From Allobosea sp. OK403 (GTDB taxonomy: Bacteria > Pseudomonadota > Alphaproteobacteria > Rhizobiales > Beijerinckiaceae): a stretch of DNA of 64,000 bases. Positions 42,206 to 51,027 of the stretch are shown piece after piece. The first letter of the stretch is position 1. Each line of letters opens with the position of its first letter. The stretch spans positions 62,001 through 126,000 of the forward strand of contig NZ_FOQV01000010.1 of the NCBI RefSeq assembly GCF_900113835.1. Reading direction: 5' to 3'. A program made the position numbers and the translations under genes. A model generated the notes under the pieces. It made no database searches, was not told the origin of the DNA, and worked only from the letters and a program-made list of their open reading frames with translations.

Positions 42206-43363
42206 TCAAGCAAAGCGCGTCCGCAACAGCTGATGCCACGTCTCCATTCGCCGGCGCAGGCGCTTGTTGAAGCCCAGTACGGGCTCATCGACAAACCATG
42301 TGAAGACCAGCCCTGCGAACAGGCTGATGCCCACGAAAGCGACGAACCAGAGGCTCAGGGCCATCGGGCCCAGCGCCGCGAAACCGACCACGCCGGTTGC
42401 GACGAGCGTATACAAGATCGGGACATGGACGAGATACAGGCCAAAGGAGATCCGGCCGAGGAACAGCGGGACGGCCGAACCGAACAGCGATTTGAGCCTG
42501 TTGCACGCCAGAAGGTCGAAGACCACCGCCGTCGCGGCCAACCCCTCGATCATGGTCTCGGCTTTCTGAAACGGACCACCGCCCAGCAGAGCGATGAGCG
42601 AGGCGCCACTGCCCAGCACCAGGCCTGCCCAGAACAGCCGCCCGGCCGGAAGATTGGGCAGCTTTCCGGCCGCCCAGCCTTCGCGCAGCAGCGCGCCGAG
42701 GATGAAAGCGCAATAGTGATGGCGTTGCAGCGCGATGAAGAGCACGCCCGTGGCGACAAGCACGGCGATGCGAACCCGCCCCCGCGAGACCGCGAAGATG
42801 GCGTAGAGCAGCAGCGAGCCGATCAGCTCGATCCGCATCGTCCAAAGCACATTGTTGAACTGCGATCCTCCCGTCAGGAAGTTGTCCAGCAGCCCGTCAC
42901 GCAATGCGGTGAGCAGGGGCGGGATCGGGTCCTGATAGGTCCATTTGAACCACCAGCTCGGTGAGATCGCGTCGAGCCGGCGGACGGCGTCCGGCAGAGC
43001 CCGCAGCAGGAGCCAGGCCAGAAGCACGCTTGCGGCCGCCGGCAAGGCGAGACGCAGATAGCGCAGCAAGGCGCTGACCAGGAGCGGCTGGCGGCGGCCG
43101 GCGGCGGAGTTGGCAATGACGAAACCGCTCAACACGAAGAAGATCGCGACGGCGAAGGAGCCGCTGAACAGGAACCGGAGAACCACCTCGCCCGGCCGCG
43201 TGAGGGTCGTCGCATCAGGATCGGTCGCTGACGGCACGAAGGCGCAGACGAAATGATAGATCACCACGCTGAAAGCCGCGACGCCACGCAGACCGTCGAG
43301 CTGATTCAGCCGCGCGTCATGGCTAGAGCAGGATGCGAAAAAATGGGCACCGGTTTTTCGCAT
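42206..43363 (-). CDS. Acyltransferase family 3 membrane protein
   Basis: 385 aa if started at ATG 43363; no other ATG or GTG precedes the conserved core. The core begins LNQLDGLRGVAAFSVVIYHF with the catalytic histidine, then FAVAIFFVLSGFVIAN and a late GRISFGLYLVHVPILY. About ten membrane helices. It O-acylates (often O-acetylates) cell-surface polysaccharide, fitting the adjoining exopolysaccharide locus. The first about 15 residues (MRKTGAHFFASCSS) are encoded by repeat B4, which also provides an AGGA ribosome site 5 nt before the ATG. Confidence 0.88.
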   Translation of the reverse strand: MRKTGAHFFASCSSHDARLNQLDGLRGVAAFSVVIYHFVCAFVPSATDPDATTLTRPGEVVLRFLFSGSFAVAIFFVLSGFVIANSAAGRRQPLLVSALLRYLRLALPAAASVLLAWLLLRALPDAVRRLDAISPSWWFKWTYQDPIPPLLTALRDGLLDNFLTGGSQFNNVLWTMRIELIGSLLLYAIFAVSRGRVRIAVLVATGVLFIALQRHHYCAFILGALLREGWAAGKLPNLPAGRLFWAGLVLGSGASLIALLGGGPFQKAETMIEGLAATAVVFDLLACNRLKSLFGSAVPLFLGRISFGLYLVHVPILYTLVATGVVGFAALGPMALSLWFVAFVGISLFAGLVFTWFVDEPVLGFNKRLRRRMETWHQLLRTRFA

Positions 43364-43454
43364 TGATCCTGCTCCAACTCTTACATGAGAGACGGATTCA
43401 GATTTCAGATGGGATCACTTTGTGACCCCCATCTGAAATCTGAATCCGTCTCTC
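43323..43454. repeat. Intergenic palindromic repeat, family B, copy 4
   Basis: Starts CTAGAGCAGGATGCGAAAAA and ends in GAATCCGTCTCTC. It overlaps the 5' end of the acyltransferase frame by about 40 bp. Compared with copies 2 and 3 the second half is a closer palindrome (GAGAGACGGATTCAGATTTCAG / CTGAAATCTGAATCCGTCTC, given here only as arms). Confidence 0.9.
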
Positions 43455-43481
43455 GGCATCGCGCTGCCTCCTGCGCGGCAC

Positions 43482-43586
43482 CAGAGCGTTTTCGAGCGAA
43501 GCGGATACCGGTTCGCGTGAAGAAAACGCGTTAAGACAAGGATCTGGAGCAATTGAGCGATCCAGCTGGATCGGACATTGCTCCAG
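43482..43586. repeat. Intergenic palindromic repeat, family A, copy 4
   Basis: Full element from CAGAGCGTTTTCGAGCGAAG to GGACATTGCTCCAG, ending 11 bp beyond the methyltransferase stop. The last hairpin is GGAGCAATTGAGCGATCC / GGATCGGACATTGCTCC. Confidence 0.9.
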
Positions 43587-43597
43587 GCAATACGACA

Positions 43598-44410
43598 TCA
43601 AACCTGCTCCAGCGGCATCTGCCAGTTCTGGTCCCTGCCGGCGAATTCACAATATCTGGGATGGTCGAACCGATGCAGCACAAAGGTTTTGACGTGCCAG
43701 TGGTCCCGATAGGCGCGCTTTGTCTCGAGACCATGGATCTGCGCGATCTTCATTGCGGCATGAGCATCGTTGAACTCCCGGATGGCAAGAAGCTCGCCGA
43801 TGAATTCGCAATGCAGTTCGTCATCGTCGCCGACGATATCGTCGAAGTAGAAGATCGGCCGCGGCAGGAAGCGCTGATGGGGCGCGTCACAGATCGCCAG
43901 CGCCTTCGTCGTCGATGAGTAATAATCCATGTCGAAGGAGATAAATCCGATCGGCGCGGCCTTCATTGTGTTCAGGAATGTCTGGACGCCCGCCTGCACG
44001 TCGTCGATCACCAAGGTCGCATGATCGAGACGGCTCTGAAGCAGGGCGAAATCCATCTTGAACTGGCCTGCGGACCAGATGAACGGCGCATCGCGATAGT
44101 CGACGGCAGGCGGCATGCCCTGGCCGGTGTCGAAGCCATAGACACTGATCGTCAGGCCCATGCTGCGACCGATTTCGGTCGCGATCCTTTCCATGGCGAT
44201 CAGGCCGTTGCCGCCGGCGACGCCAAATTCGATGGCGCTGAACCCATCATAGCCCAGCGCTTTCGCCTGGCGTGCCGCAAGGTAGATGCCATAGGCGAAT
44301 TGCGGGCGTGGAAAGGCGTCGCAGCGGATCTTTTCCTCCAGAAAGGGCGTCAGCCGCAACAGCCGGCGATAGAGGGCACGCGCGATCCGGGCTGGTCCGT
44401 AACGGATCAT
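43598..44410 (-). CDS. TylF-like (macrocin O-methyltransferase family) methyltransferase
   Basis: 270 aa from ATG 44410 with GGAG 10 nt upstream; the frame stays open far upstream through the flippase gene, but that part is shadow. SAM-binding motif AIEFGVAGGNGLIAMERI, then VYGFDTGQGMPP, a TLVIDDVQAGVQTFL strand and metal-binding-like SFDMDYYSST and FYFDDIVGDD. The TylF family methylates sugar hydroxyls with metal assistance. Likely modifies a polysaccharide sugar or a lipid-linked precursor. Last gene of the minus-strand exopolysaccharide segment. Confidence 0.85.
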   Translation of the reverse strand: MIRYGPARIARALYRRLLRLTPFLEEKIRCDAFPRPQFAYGIYLAARQAKALGYDGFSAIEFGVAGGNGLIAMERIATEIGRSMGLTISVYGFDTGQGMPPAVDYRDAPFIWSAGQFKMDFALLQSRLDHATLVIDDVQAGVQTFLNTMKAAPIGFISFDMDYYSSTTKALAICDAPHQRFLPRPIFYFDDIVGDDDELHCEFIGELLAIREFNDAHAAMKIAQIHGLETKRAYRDHWHVKTFVLHRFDHPRYCEFAGRDQNWQMPLEQV

Positions 44411-44469
44411 CGAGGGAACTCCGTGGCGGTCAGGGACGCAAGCGACATGGGTCAGATCCGCGACATCGC

Positions 44470-45981
44470 TCAGATCCGCTCGGAAGACAGCAGCGCAAGA
44501 CATCCGATGGCCGGGATGCGCGCCATAACCGGCAGCCGCCCGAGCAGCCCGCTCAAACGGGTGAGATCCTGGGAAGGCAAAGCCCTCAACCAGCGCACGC
44601 ACAGGCTGTAGACGAGCGCGCCCGAAATCAGCGCCGTGGGAAGCGAAAGCAGGGGATTTGCGATCAATCTCACGCAGAGATGAGCAGCAACAGCGCAGCA
44701 CGCGGCGGCGAGGAAGATCTTTGCGATGGAAAGCAGCGGTATCGGGCAAGCCAGCCGGCGCCAGATGAACCAGGAACCGAACGCCACCATGAAGATATGG
44801 ATCCCGGCCCGCGCCCAGGCGCCACCCTCGAGCCCGTAGACGGGGATCACGATCGCATAGGCGGCGACGGACAGTATCGCGCCGGCGATGCCGCTGAAAA
44901 AAACGAAATCGCTCCGTTCGCGCGCATAGATCATCTGCGAGCCTACGGCGCCGCTGGCACCAAACGCCGCGCCGGCGACGAGAATGCTGGCCGAGGGAAT
45001 GGCGGCCACAAAGGCGGGGCCATAGACGAGCGGGAGCAGAGCGGGAAGGATTGCAGCCAGGCCAAGGCAGATCGGGAACAGCAGGAAGGCCATGACACGC
45101 GTCGCCGTCGCATAGCTGCTGTTGAGCTGTTGCAGCGAGTTTTCGGCGATGCGCTCCGAGAAATAGGGCAGAAGCCCTCCCGTCAACAGAAGAGGCCCCT
45201 GGGAGGCGAGATTGGAGAAGGTGAGCCCCGCCGTGTAGAGCGCCACCGCCTCGGAGCCGTGATAGCGCGCCAGGAAGAAGATCTCGAGGCGCGACCAGAC
45301 CATCGCGACGGTGAGCGCGCCGGCCCAGGAGTAGAGGGCGAATTTCAGAACCCGCCCCCGCAGCGCCGGGCCGATCCGGCCATGGAGCAGCTCTCTGCGC
45401 AGGATCATCGCGATCGGCAGCAGATTGCCGGCGCAATAGCCCAGCAGCGCCCCGCCGGCTCCGCCCAGGACGGCGCCTGCGGCAACGGCCATGAGCTGCA
45501 CGACAAGAGAGGACAATGTCAGCCTGGCCGCCTTGTCGAAACGCTGGAAGCCACGCAGCAGGCCGAGCCCGAAACTGCTGACGAGCTGGCTGGTGAAGAG
45601 CAGCCCGATCAGCCACCACATCCGCGGCGGCAGCGCTGCACCGGGCTCGTCAATCGCCGTGCCGCCGCGCCAGACGAAGACGGCCAGGCCCAGCGCCGCC
45701 AGGATCAGGCAGGGACGCAGGAGAAAGGCCGCCAGCCCCCATGCCGCATGGTCGTCACCCCGAGCAGTCAGCTCCGGCAGATAGCGGGTCAGGGACTGAT
45801 AGATGCCGAAATCGGCAAACGTCACGGCGAGCGTCGCAATCCACAAGGCATAGGCGACCGTGCCTGCCTCAGAGGGTCCGAGCAGCCGTGAGACGAGCAC
45901 CATGCTGAGCAGGCTGCTCAGGGCCGTGCCGATGCCCGCCACAGTGCTGAACAGGGAGTTGCGCGCGAAGCGGTCCGACAT
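44470..45981 (-). CDS. Polysaccharide flippase, Wzx/MATE-like
   Basis: 503 aa from ATG 45981. A hydrophobic protein with about 12-14 helices and the polysaccharide_synt signature at the N-terminus (NSLFSTVAGIGTALSSLLSM, SRLLGPSEAGTVAYALW, FADFGIYQSLTRYLPE). It flips undecaprenyl-linked repeat units across the inner membrane. It starts 6 bp after the glycosyltransferase stop, so they form one transcript. Confidence 0.92.
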   Translation of the reverse strand: MSDRFARNSLFSTVAGIGTALSSLLSMVLVSRLLGPSEAGTVAYALWIATLAVTFADFGIYQSLTRYLPELTARGDDHAAWGLAAFLLRPCLILAALGLAVFVWRGGTAIDEPGAALPPRMWWLIGLLFTSQLVSSFGLGLLRGFQRFDKAARLTLSSLVVQLMAVAAGAVLGGAGGALLGYCAGNLLPIAMILRRELLHGRIGPALRGRVLKFALYSWAGALTVAMVWSRLEIFFLARYHGSEAVALYTAGLTFSNLASQGPLLLTGGLLPYFSERIAENSLQQLNSSYATATRVMAFLLFPICLGLAAILPALLPLVYGPAFVAAIPSASILVAGAAFGASGAVGSQMIYARERSDFVFFSGIAGAILSVAAYAIVIPVYGLEGGAWARAGIHIFMVAFGSWFIWRRLACPIPLLSIAKIFLAAACCAVAAHLCVRLIANPLLSLPTALISGALVYSLCVRWLRALPSQDLTRLSGLLGRLPVMARIPAIGCLALLSSERI

Positions 45982-45987
45982 ACGCGC

Positions 45988-47127
45988 CTACTTTCTCGGG
46001 CCGGTATCGAGCGACATCTCGCCCGTGGCGCAGGCAGGGCTCGATGTTTCGATCGCAGTTCCCTGCCAGCCGAGCGCCCGGCGATAGACCTGCACCGTTT
46101 CCTCCGCCACCCGGCTGACGTCGAGCCAGGCGAGATTCTCGCCCGCGGCCTTGCGCCAGCGCGCCAGAAGATCGGGGGAGGACAACAGGGTCGACAGGGC
46201 CTCGGCCAATGCGGATGGATCGCCCGGCGGCACCAGGAGGCCGGCACGCCCCTCCTCCAGAACCTCCGGGATGCCGCCGACATTGCTGCCGACCACCGCG
46301 CAGCCCGCCTCGCGGGCTTCCGCGATCACCAGCCCGAAGGGTTCGCTGCGCGAGGCCAGCACGAAGATGTCGGCGCCCGAAAAATAGGGCCGCGGATCCG
46401 CGATGAAGCCAGCAAAATTGATACGCTCGGCAAGGCCGCTGTCCTGCGCCCGCTCTTCGAACACCGCGCGGTCGGGACCGTCTCCGACGATGTAGAGCGC
46501 TGCCCCGGGATAATGCGGCGCCAGCAGGACAAAGGCGTCAATCAGGTCGGAGATTCCCTTGCGGGCATAAAGCCCGGCAACCGTGAGAATGGCGGGATGC
46601 GCCAATCCGGCCTCCGCCATCGCGGCCTTGCGCGGGCGGCGCGGCGAGTTCAACGGCCCGTTGCGCACCACATCGATCTTGTCCGCCGGAATGCCCCGGA
46701 CGGCCATCTGCGCCGCCACAGCTGCGCTCACCGCGATGACGCGGTCGCCCGCCCCCATCATGATGGCGCTGCGCTGCCATTCATTGTGAACCGTGGTGAT
46801 GAGCCGCCACCGGCTCCGGCCCCGAACAAGGCGGCCGAGGAGTGCTCCGGTCATCATATGGGCGTGCACGACGTCGGGGCGCCAGCGGCGCAGGAGCCGA
46901 TGCAGGCTCCAGGCGGCGCGTGGCAGGGTCCAGACGGCCCGCCAGTTCTGCGGCAGCAGGATGTGCTCGACGCCATATCGTTCGAGAAGCTCGACATAGG
47001 AGCCGCCGGCGCTGGCAAAGGCGACGTCGTGCCCGGCGCTCGCCTGGCTGCACGCGATGTCGACGGCGACATTCATGATGCCGTTGCCGATCTCGTGGCA
47101 GTGATTGGCAAGGTGCAGGATCCTCAT
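45988..47127 (-). CDS. Glycosyltransferase family 4
   Basis: 379 aa from ATG 47127, overlapping the upstream stop (ATGA). GT-B fold: N-terminal MRILHLANHCHEIGNGIMNV, VVHAHMMTGALLGR, and the C-terminal donor site with VAGLYARKGISDLIDAF, IVGDGPDR and the E-x7-E region SEPFGLVIAEAREAGCAVVG, then GGIPEVLEEG. It adds one sugar of the repeat unit at the cytoplasmic face. Specificity is not readable. Confidence 0.94.
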   Translation of the reverse strand: MRILHLANHCHEIGNGIMNVAVDIACSQASAGHDVAFASAGGSYVELLERYGVEHILLPQNWRAVWTLPRAAWSLHRLLRRWRPDVVHAHMMTGALLGRLVRGRSRWRLITTVHNEWQRSAIMMGAGDRVIAVSAAVAAQMAVRGIPADKIDVVRNGPLNSPRRPRKAAMAEAGLAHPAILTVAGLYARKGISDLIDAFVLLAPHYPGAALYIVGDGPDRAVFEERAQDSGLAERINFAGFIADPRPYFSGADIFVLASRSEPFGLVIAEAREAGCAVVGSNVGGIPEVLEEGRAGLLVPPGDPSALAEALSTLLSSPDLLARWRKAAGENLAWLDVSRVAEETVQVYRRALGWQGTAIETSSPACATGEMSLDTGPRK

Positions 47128-48419
47128 GGCCCGCCCCCGAGAGCCATGCCGGGGGCGCGATCGATCGAGGTTTCTCGCCTGAAGCGACGCCGAAGCGCCG
47201 CCCCGCGGAATCTGAGCGCCCGGGCCGTGTGCGCAGCCTCGATCACGAGGAGACCGGCCCATCCCAGCCGGGGGAAGGCGCGCCTCACCGCGCCCTCGCG
47301 CCAGAGGCTGTCGCGGATGCGGGCCAGCGGCCCGATCGCCCCGGCCTGCGCGAACTGCGCGACATGGTCGCTGCGTCCGAAGTCGCGCGAGCGGTCGTTC
47401 AGGCTGAGCGCGGCGACGGCGGCGCGATCCGGCCAGACGACGGCACGCTTGAAGCGACGCCAGCCCAGCGCCGCCCGGCCCGCGACATGCGGCAGCGCCA
47501 TCTCATCCAGCGCGTCGATATAGGCCAGCGCGCCGGCAAACAGGCCCGGCCCATCGGGAGCGATCCGCGCTTGCCAGCCTTCGACCTCCAGATTCGAGCG
47601 GAGGTCGCCACCAGCCTTGCTGCCTTCAAAGACGCGCGCGCTCGGCAGGTCCGGCTCGAGAGCGGCTTCGATCAGATGCCAGAAGCGCAGGCCCGCCGTC
47701 GGCGCATGCCAGGGCAGGTAGACGTCGCTTTCGATGCTGAGCCCGCGCGTATGGGCAAAATGCGGTGTCGCGAGGTTCTTGTAGTTGGCGCGCGCGAACT
47801 GGAGACAATACCATTTGCGCTCCGGCATGCCCTCGCGAAGCAGGCGCACGGTGCTGCCGTACAGCCCGGTATCGCAAAGGATGACGCGGCCTCGCCCTTG
47901 CGTCCTGCTGGCGAGATGGTCGCGAAAGCTCGCATCCTGGCTGGCGACCGCCTGCCTCAACGCCATCGCCCCGTCATCTGTCGCGGCAAGCAGGCTGCGG
48001 AAGCGCTCGCCTTCGAAGGCTGCGTCCCATTCCAGGGACAGGGCGATATCACCGCGCTGGGTCAGGGCGACGGCAACCTCCCTCATCGGGCGTCCCGCGA
48101 ATTCGCGGCCGAGTTCCGACAGCAATCCGTCGCCGGGCCGTTCGATGGCCGTTCGTGCCGCAATCAGCCGCGAAATCATCAGATTGTCATGCGCCATGGC
48201 GGCCGGCAGGCCGGTCCGGGCCAGGAAACGCTCATAGAGCCTCTGAAGCCGCAATCCACCGCGCGCGCAAAACAGCAACGTCGTGTCGTCGGCGTCGGCG
48301 AAGAAGCGCTGGAACAGCCAGAGCCGCAGGCAGAATTCGGCCAGGATCGGTCCCAGCGCCTCGTAGCCGAAGGCTTGCCGCTCCGCGGAAGCGAGATCGC
48401 CGCTGCCGATCGCGGTCAT
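47124..48419 (-). CDS. Uncharacterised protein coupled to the HAD protein
   Basis: 431 aa from ATG 48419, overlapping the HAD stop by 4 bp. No signal peptide or clear membrane segment. Visible conserved-looking stretches are ILAEFCLRLWLFQRF, TTLLFCARGGLRLQRLYERFL, RVILCDTGLYGSTVRLLREG and a basic C-terminal tail with RFRGAALRRRFRRE. The phosphoribosyl-like CDTGLYGST segment is notable. I suspect this is the second half of a two-domain protein (COG5610-like: HAD plus this domain) split into two genes. Role in polysaccharide synthesis inferred from position only. Confidence 0.7.
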   Translation of the reverse strand: MTAIGSGDLASAERQAFGYEALGPILAEFCLRLWLFQRFFADADDTTLLFCARGGLRLQRLYERFLARTGLPAAMAHDNLMISRLIAARTAIERPGDGLLSELGREFAGRPMREVAVALTQRGDIALSLEWDAAFEGERFRSLLAATDDGAMALRQAVASQDASFRDHLASRTQGRGRVILCDTGLYGSTVRLLREGMPERKWYCLQFARANYKNLATPHFAHTRGLSIESDVYLPWHAPTAGLRFWHLIEAALEPDLPSARVFEGSKAGGDLRSNLEVEGWQARIAPDGPGLFAGALAYIDALDEMALPHVAGRAALGWRRFKRAVVWPDRAAVAALSLNDRSRDFGRSDHVAQFAQAGAIGPLARIRDSLWREGAVRRAFPRLGWAGLLVIEAAHTARALRFRGAALRRRFRRETSIDRAPGMALGGGP

Positions 48420-49192
48420 GCGCTCTTGCTTTCAAGCGCCTCGGACAGGCCTGGCGGGTGCATGATCGCCTGAAGTCGGCCGAGAAGGGCGTCGAATTTC
48501 CGCCGCGCCCGGACATAACGTGGCCGCACGACCCGCCAGGGCCGCAATTTCGCGGCGCGCGCCATGGCGATATCGGCGACCGGATCATCGCCGATATGGA
48601 GCATCTGTCCAGGCTCGAGGCCCTCTTGCCTCAGGACTGCATGAAACAAGGCGCCCGAGCGCTTGGTCGCGTCATGGTCTGCGCTGGTGTGCACGGCATC
48701 GATCGGATGGTCGGGCGCGAGTTGACCGAGCAACTGCGAGATGGTCGCGGCTGTGTGATAGGTGTCGCTTATCGCGATGATGCGGCAGCCTGTCCGCGCG
48801 CGCTGCGCCTTCAGCCAGTCGAACAGGGCCGTGTGCGGCGTCAGCTGCACCCGCTCCACGGCGAGCTCCGCCTCATGCAGAATGGTGCCGCCGGCCTTGT
48901 CGAGCGCGAGCAGGCGCGCCGTTGCGTCGATGACGTCCTGGAACCTGATGTCGCCGTTGGGGCGCCCCATGGCCTGGGCCGCATAGGCCTCGCGCTGCAC
49001 CTCCATGCGGATGCGCCATATCGTCCCCGGAGCCCTAGCGATTCCGCGCTCCGCAGCCAGCCGCGACGATGAAAGAGCGGCGATATCGCGGAGTCTGCGA
49101 AACTGGGAACGGTGGTCGCGATGCAGAAGCGTGTCGAAGACGTCGCAGGATAACACCGTGTCTGGGGTGGGCTCCGAGGGAAACATCCGCAT
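48416..49192 (-). CDS. HAD-superfamily hydrolase
   Basis: 258 aa from ATG 49192; GTG 49201 and ATG 49186 are alternatives. HAD motif I is SCDVFDTLL with the nucleophile Asp. Motif II serine is in IIAISDTYHT, the lysine in ATKRSGALF, and motif III is HIGDDPVADIAMA. The residue two after the nucleophile is Phe rather than Asp, so the acid/base step may differ from classic phosphatases. First gene of the minus-strand exopolysaccharide segment, translationally coupled to the 431-aa partner. Confidence 0.88.
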   Translation of the reverse strand: MRMFPSEPTPDTVLSCDVFDTLLHRDHRSQFRRLRDIAALSSSRLAAERGIARAPGTIWRIRMEVQREAYAAQAMGRPNGDIRFQDVIDATARLLALDKAGGTILHEAELAVERVQLTPHTALFDWLKAQRARTGCRIIAISDTYHTAATISQLLGQLAPDHPIDAVHTSADHDATKRSGALFHAVLRQEGLEPGQMLHIGDDPVADIAMARAAKLRPWRVVRPRYVRARRKFDALLGRLQAIMHPPGLSEALESKSA

Positions 49193-49216
49193 CCAATCCA
49201 CGCACGAGACATGTCA

Positions 49217-49259
49217 CCTCAAGACTGAAACGACCGCTTTACAGGTCGCGGACTTGAGG
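49217..49259. other. Two-part hairpin in the divergent EPS promoter region
   Basis: CCTCAAG (49217) pairs with CTTGAGG (49253), and inside it CGACC (49231) pairs with GGTCG (49244). The 328-bp region between the HAD and polymerase genes otherwise holds no gene. Position suggests a leader structure or a regulator site. Confidence 0.45.
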
Positions 49260-49520
49260 CCGGCAGTTGATCAGGCAGCCTCTCCATACAAAAACTGTGC
49301 CATCGCCTTGCGCGAAAATTCCAGAGCATGACGTAGCGTCGGAAAAGAATTGGCGCGCGACTGTGAGCGATTTTGCCTGGCGGCACGGAACTTGCGAACC
49401 AGTGTCTCCAAGACGTGGCCTCGCTCGGCCGCGCCGAAAGCTGTCAGCAAACGAGGTCGATCCAGCGTCGCGTTTCGCAGAGCGCGTCGCGATGGCGGCC
49501 AGGGAGCCGTGACGCAAGCG

Positions 49521-50996
49521 ATGTCGTTCGAATGGATCGGAGCAGCCACCCTTGTCGCAGGCATCGTCTGCCTGTTCGACGGGCGTCGTTTCGCCATCAT
49601 CGCGCTGGTGCTTTCGACCCTTCTGGGCGCCGCAACGGCGTCGGTGCTGACGTTCCTGGGTTCGGCGAACCTGCCGCCTTCCCATCTCCTGTTCGGCTTC
49701 GTCGTGCTGATTGCCGCGCGGCGCCGCTTCCTGGGTCGCGTGCTTGCGTCATATGCCTGGCCCAACCCAGGCTGGTGGCTGCTGTGCACGCTGATCTACG
49801 CACTCATCGTGACGCTGTTCATGCCACGCATTCTGGCCGGCTGGACCGACGTCTTCACCATCGCACGCACCGATAGCGGCGAGAGCGGGCTGCTGCTCAC
49901 GCCGCTCGGCCCGGTCAGCGGCAATGTCACCCAGACCGTTTATTTCATCGGCGACGTCGTGTGTTTCGGCATCTTCCAGGCCTTCGCCGGCGACCGTGAC
50001 GGAAAGCGCTGGCTCGCCGGCGCTTTCATCGCCTGCGGCTTCGTCGACATCCTGTTCGCCGCGCTCGATTATCTGACCTACTACACCCAGACGGCGGACT
50101 ATCTGTTCTTCATGCGCAACGCCACCTATCGCATGCTCGATACGGCGGAGGTGGTCGGCGTCAAGCGGCTGGTCGGTTCCTTTCCGGAAGCCTCGGCCTT
50201 CGCCACCGCGACACTGACGCTGTTTGCGTTCTCGTCCACTCTCTGGCTGAACGGCTACCAGCCCCGCACGACAGGCCCCCTCGCCTTGCTGCTGTTGGCC
50301 ACTCTGATCCTGTCCACCTCCGCGACAGCCTATGTCAGCCTCACGCTCTATCTGGCCATCGTCTACCTCGTGAACGGCTGGGCCGCGCTCTCGGGGCGCC
50401 AAGGCAAAACGCGCTACGGCGTCCTGGCACTCGGGCCGATCCTGCTCGGGCTCGGCATCGGCGCGGTTCTGCTCGACGCGAAGCTCAGCTCCGGAATCCA
50501 GGATCTCCTGGATCAACTCATCTTTCAGAAGGGCGGCACCGACTCGGCAGCCGAACGCGGCAGCTGGAACAGCCAGGCTTTGGTCAATTTCATCGACAGC
50601 TACGGCATCGGTATCGGCATCGGCAGCGCGCGCGCGTCCAATTTCCTGCTCGCGGCGCTGGCAAATATCGGCATCGTCGGCACATTCGCCTATGGCGCGT
50701 TCATTCTCGGCTGCCTGCGCGCGCCTTCCTCGGAACGTGACGAGACCTCGCGAACGATCCGCAGCGCAGCCGCCTTCGCCTGCCTGTCGCTGGTCATCAG
50801 CGGCAGCCTGGCGGGAACCACGATAGATCTGGGGCTGCTGTTCTTCATCTGTGCCGGCCTGGCAACGTCGTCCACCTCTGTCGGCGTTCCCGCGACGCCC
50901 ACCGGCGCCCCAATCAGGCGCGCCCACGCGCCGCAAGGGCAAAAGAGCTTCCCGCCGCCAGCTTTCAACGGCGGGTCCAAGGCGATGCCGTTATGA
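49521..50996 (+). CDS. Exopolysaccharide polymerase / O-antigen ligase-like membrane protein
   Basis: 491 aa from ATG 49521; GTG 49509 is an alternative, and GGGAG at 49502 is badly spaced for both. Ten to twelve hydrophobic helices (SFEWIGAATLVAGIVCLFD, LALLLLATLILSTSATAYV) flank a large extracytoplasmic loop with the ERGSWNSQALVNFIDSYG segment. The following GIGIGSARASNFLLAALANIG is typical of Wzy polymerases and ligases. It probably joins repeat units in the periplasm. Divergent from the HAD operon, 31 bp before the glycanase. Confidence 0.82.
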   Translation: MSFEWIGAATLVAGIVCLFDGRRFAIIALVLSTLLGAATASVLTFLGSANLPPSHLLFGFVVLIAARRRFLGRVLASYAWPNPGWWLLCTLIYALIVTLFMPRILAGWTDVFTIARTDSGESGLLLTPLGPVSGNVTQTVYFIGDVVCFGIFQAFAGDRDGKRWLAGAFIACGFVDILFAALDYLTYYTQTADYLFFMRNATYRMLDTAEVVGVKRLVGSFPEASAFATATLTLFAFSSTLWLNGYQPRTTGPLALLLLATLILSTSATAYVSLTLYLAIVYLVNGWAALSGRQGKTRYGVLALGPILLGLGIGAVLLDAKLSSGIQDLLDQLIFQKGGTDSAAERGSWNSQALVNFIDSYGIGIGIGSARASNFLLAALANIGIVGTFAYGAFILGCLRAPSSERDETSRTIRSAAAFACLSLVISGSLAGTTIDLGLLFFICAGLATSSTSVGVPATPTGAPIRRAHAPQGQKSFPPPAFNGGSKAMPL

Positions 50997-51027
50997 GAAA
51001 GCGACATCATTGCAGGATGGTCCGGCC

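Noticed and set aside
44411..45619. N-terminal extension of the TylF-like methyltransferase frame up to 45619
   Set aside because: It overlaps the flippase gene on the same strand in another frame and lacks any family similarity. ATG 44410 with a ribosome site gives the normal family length.
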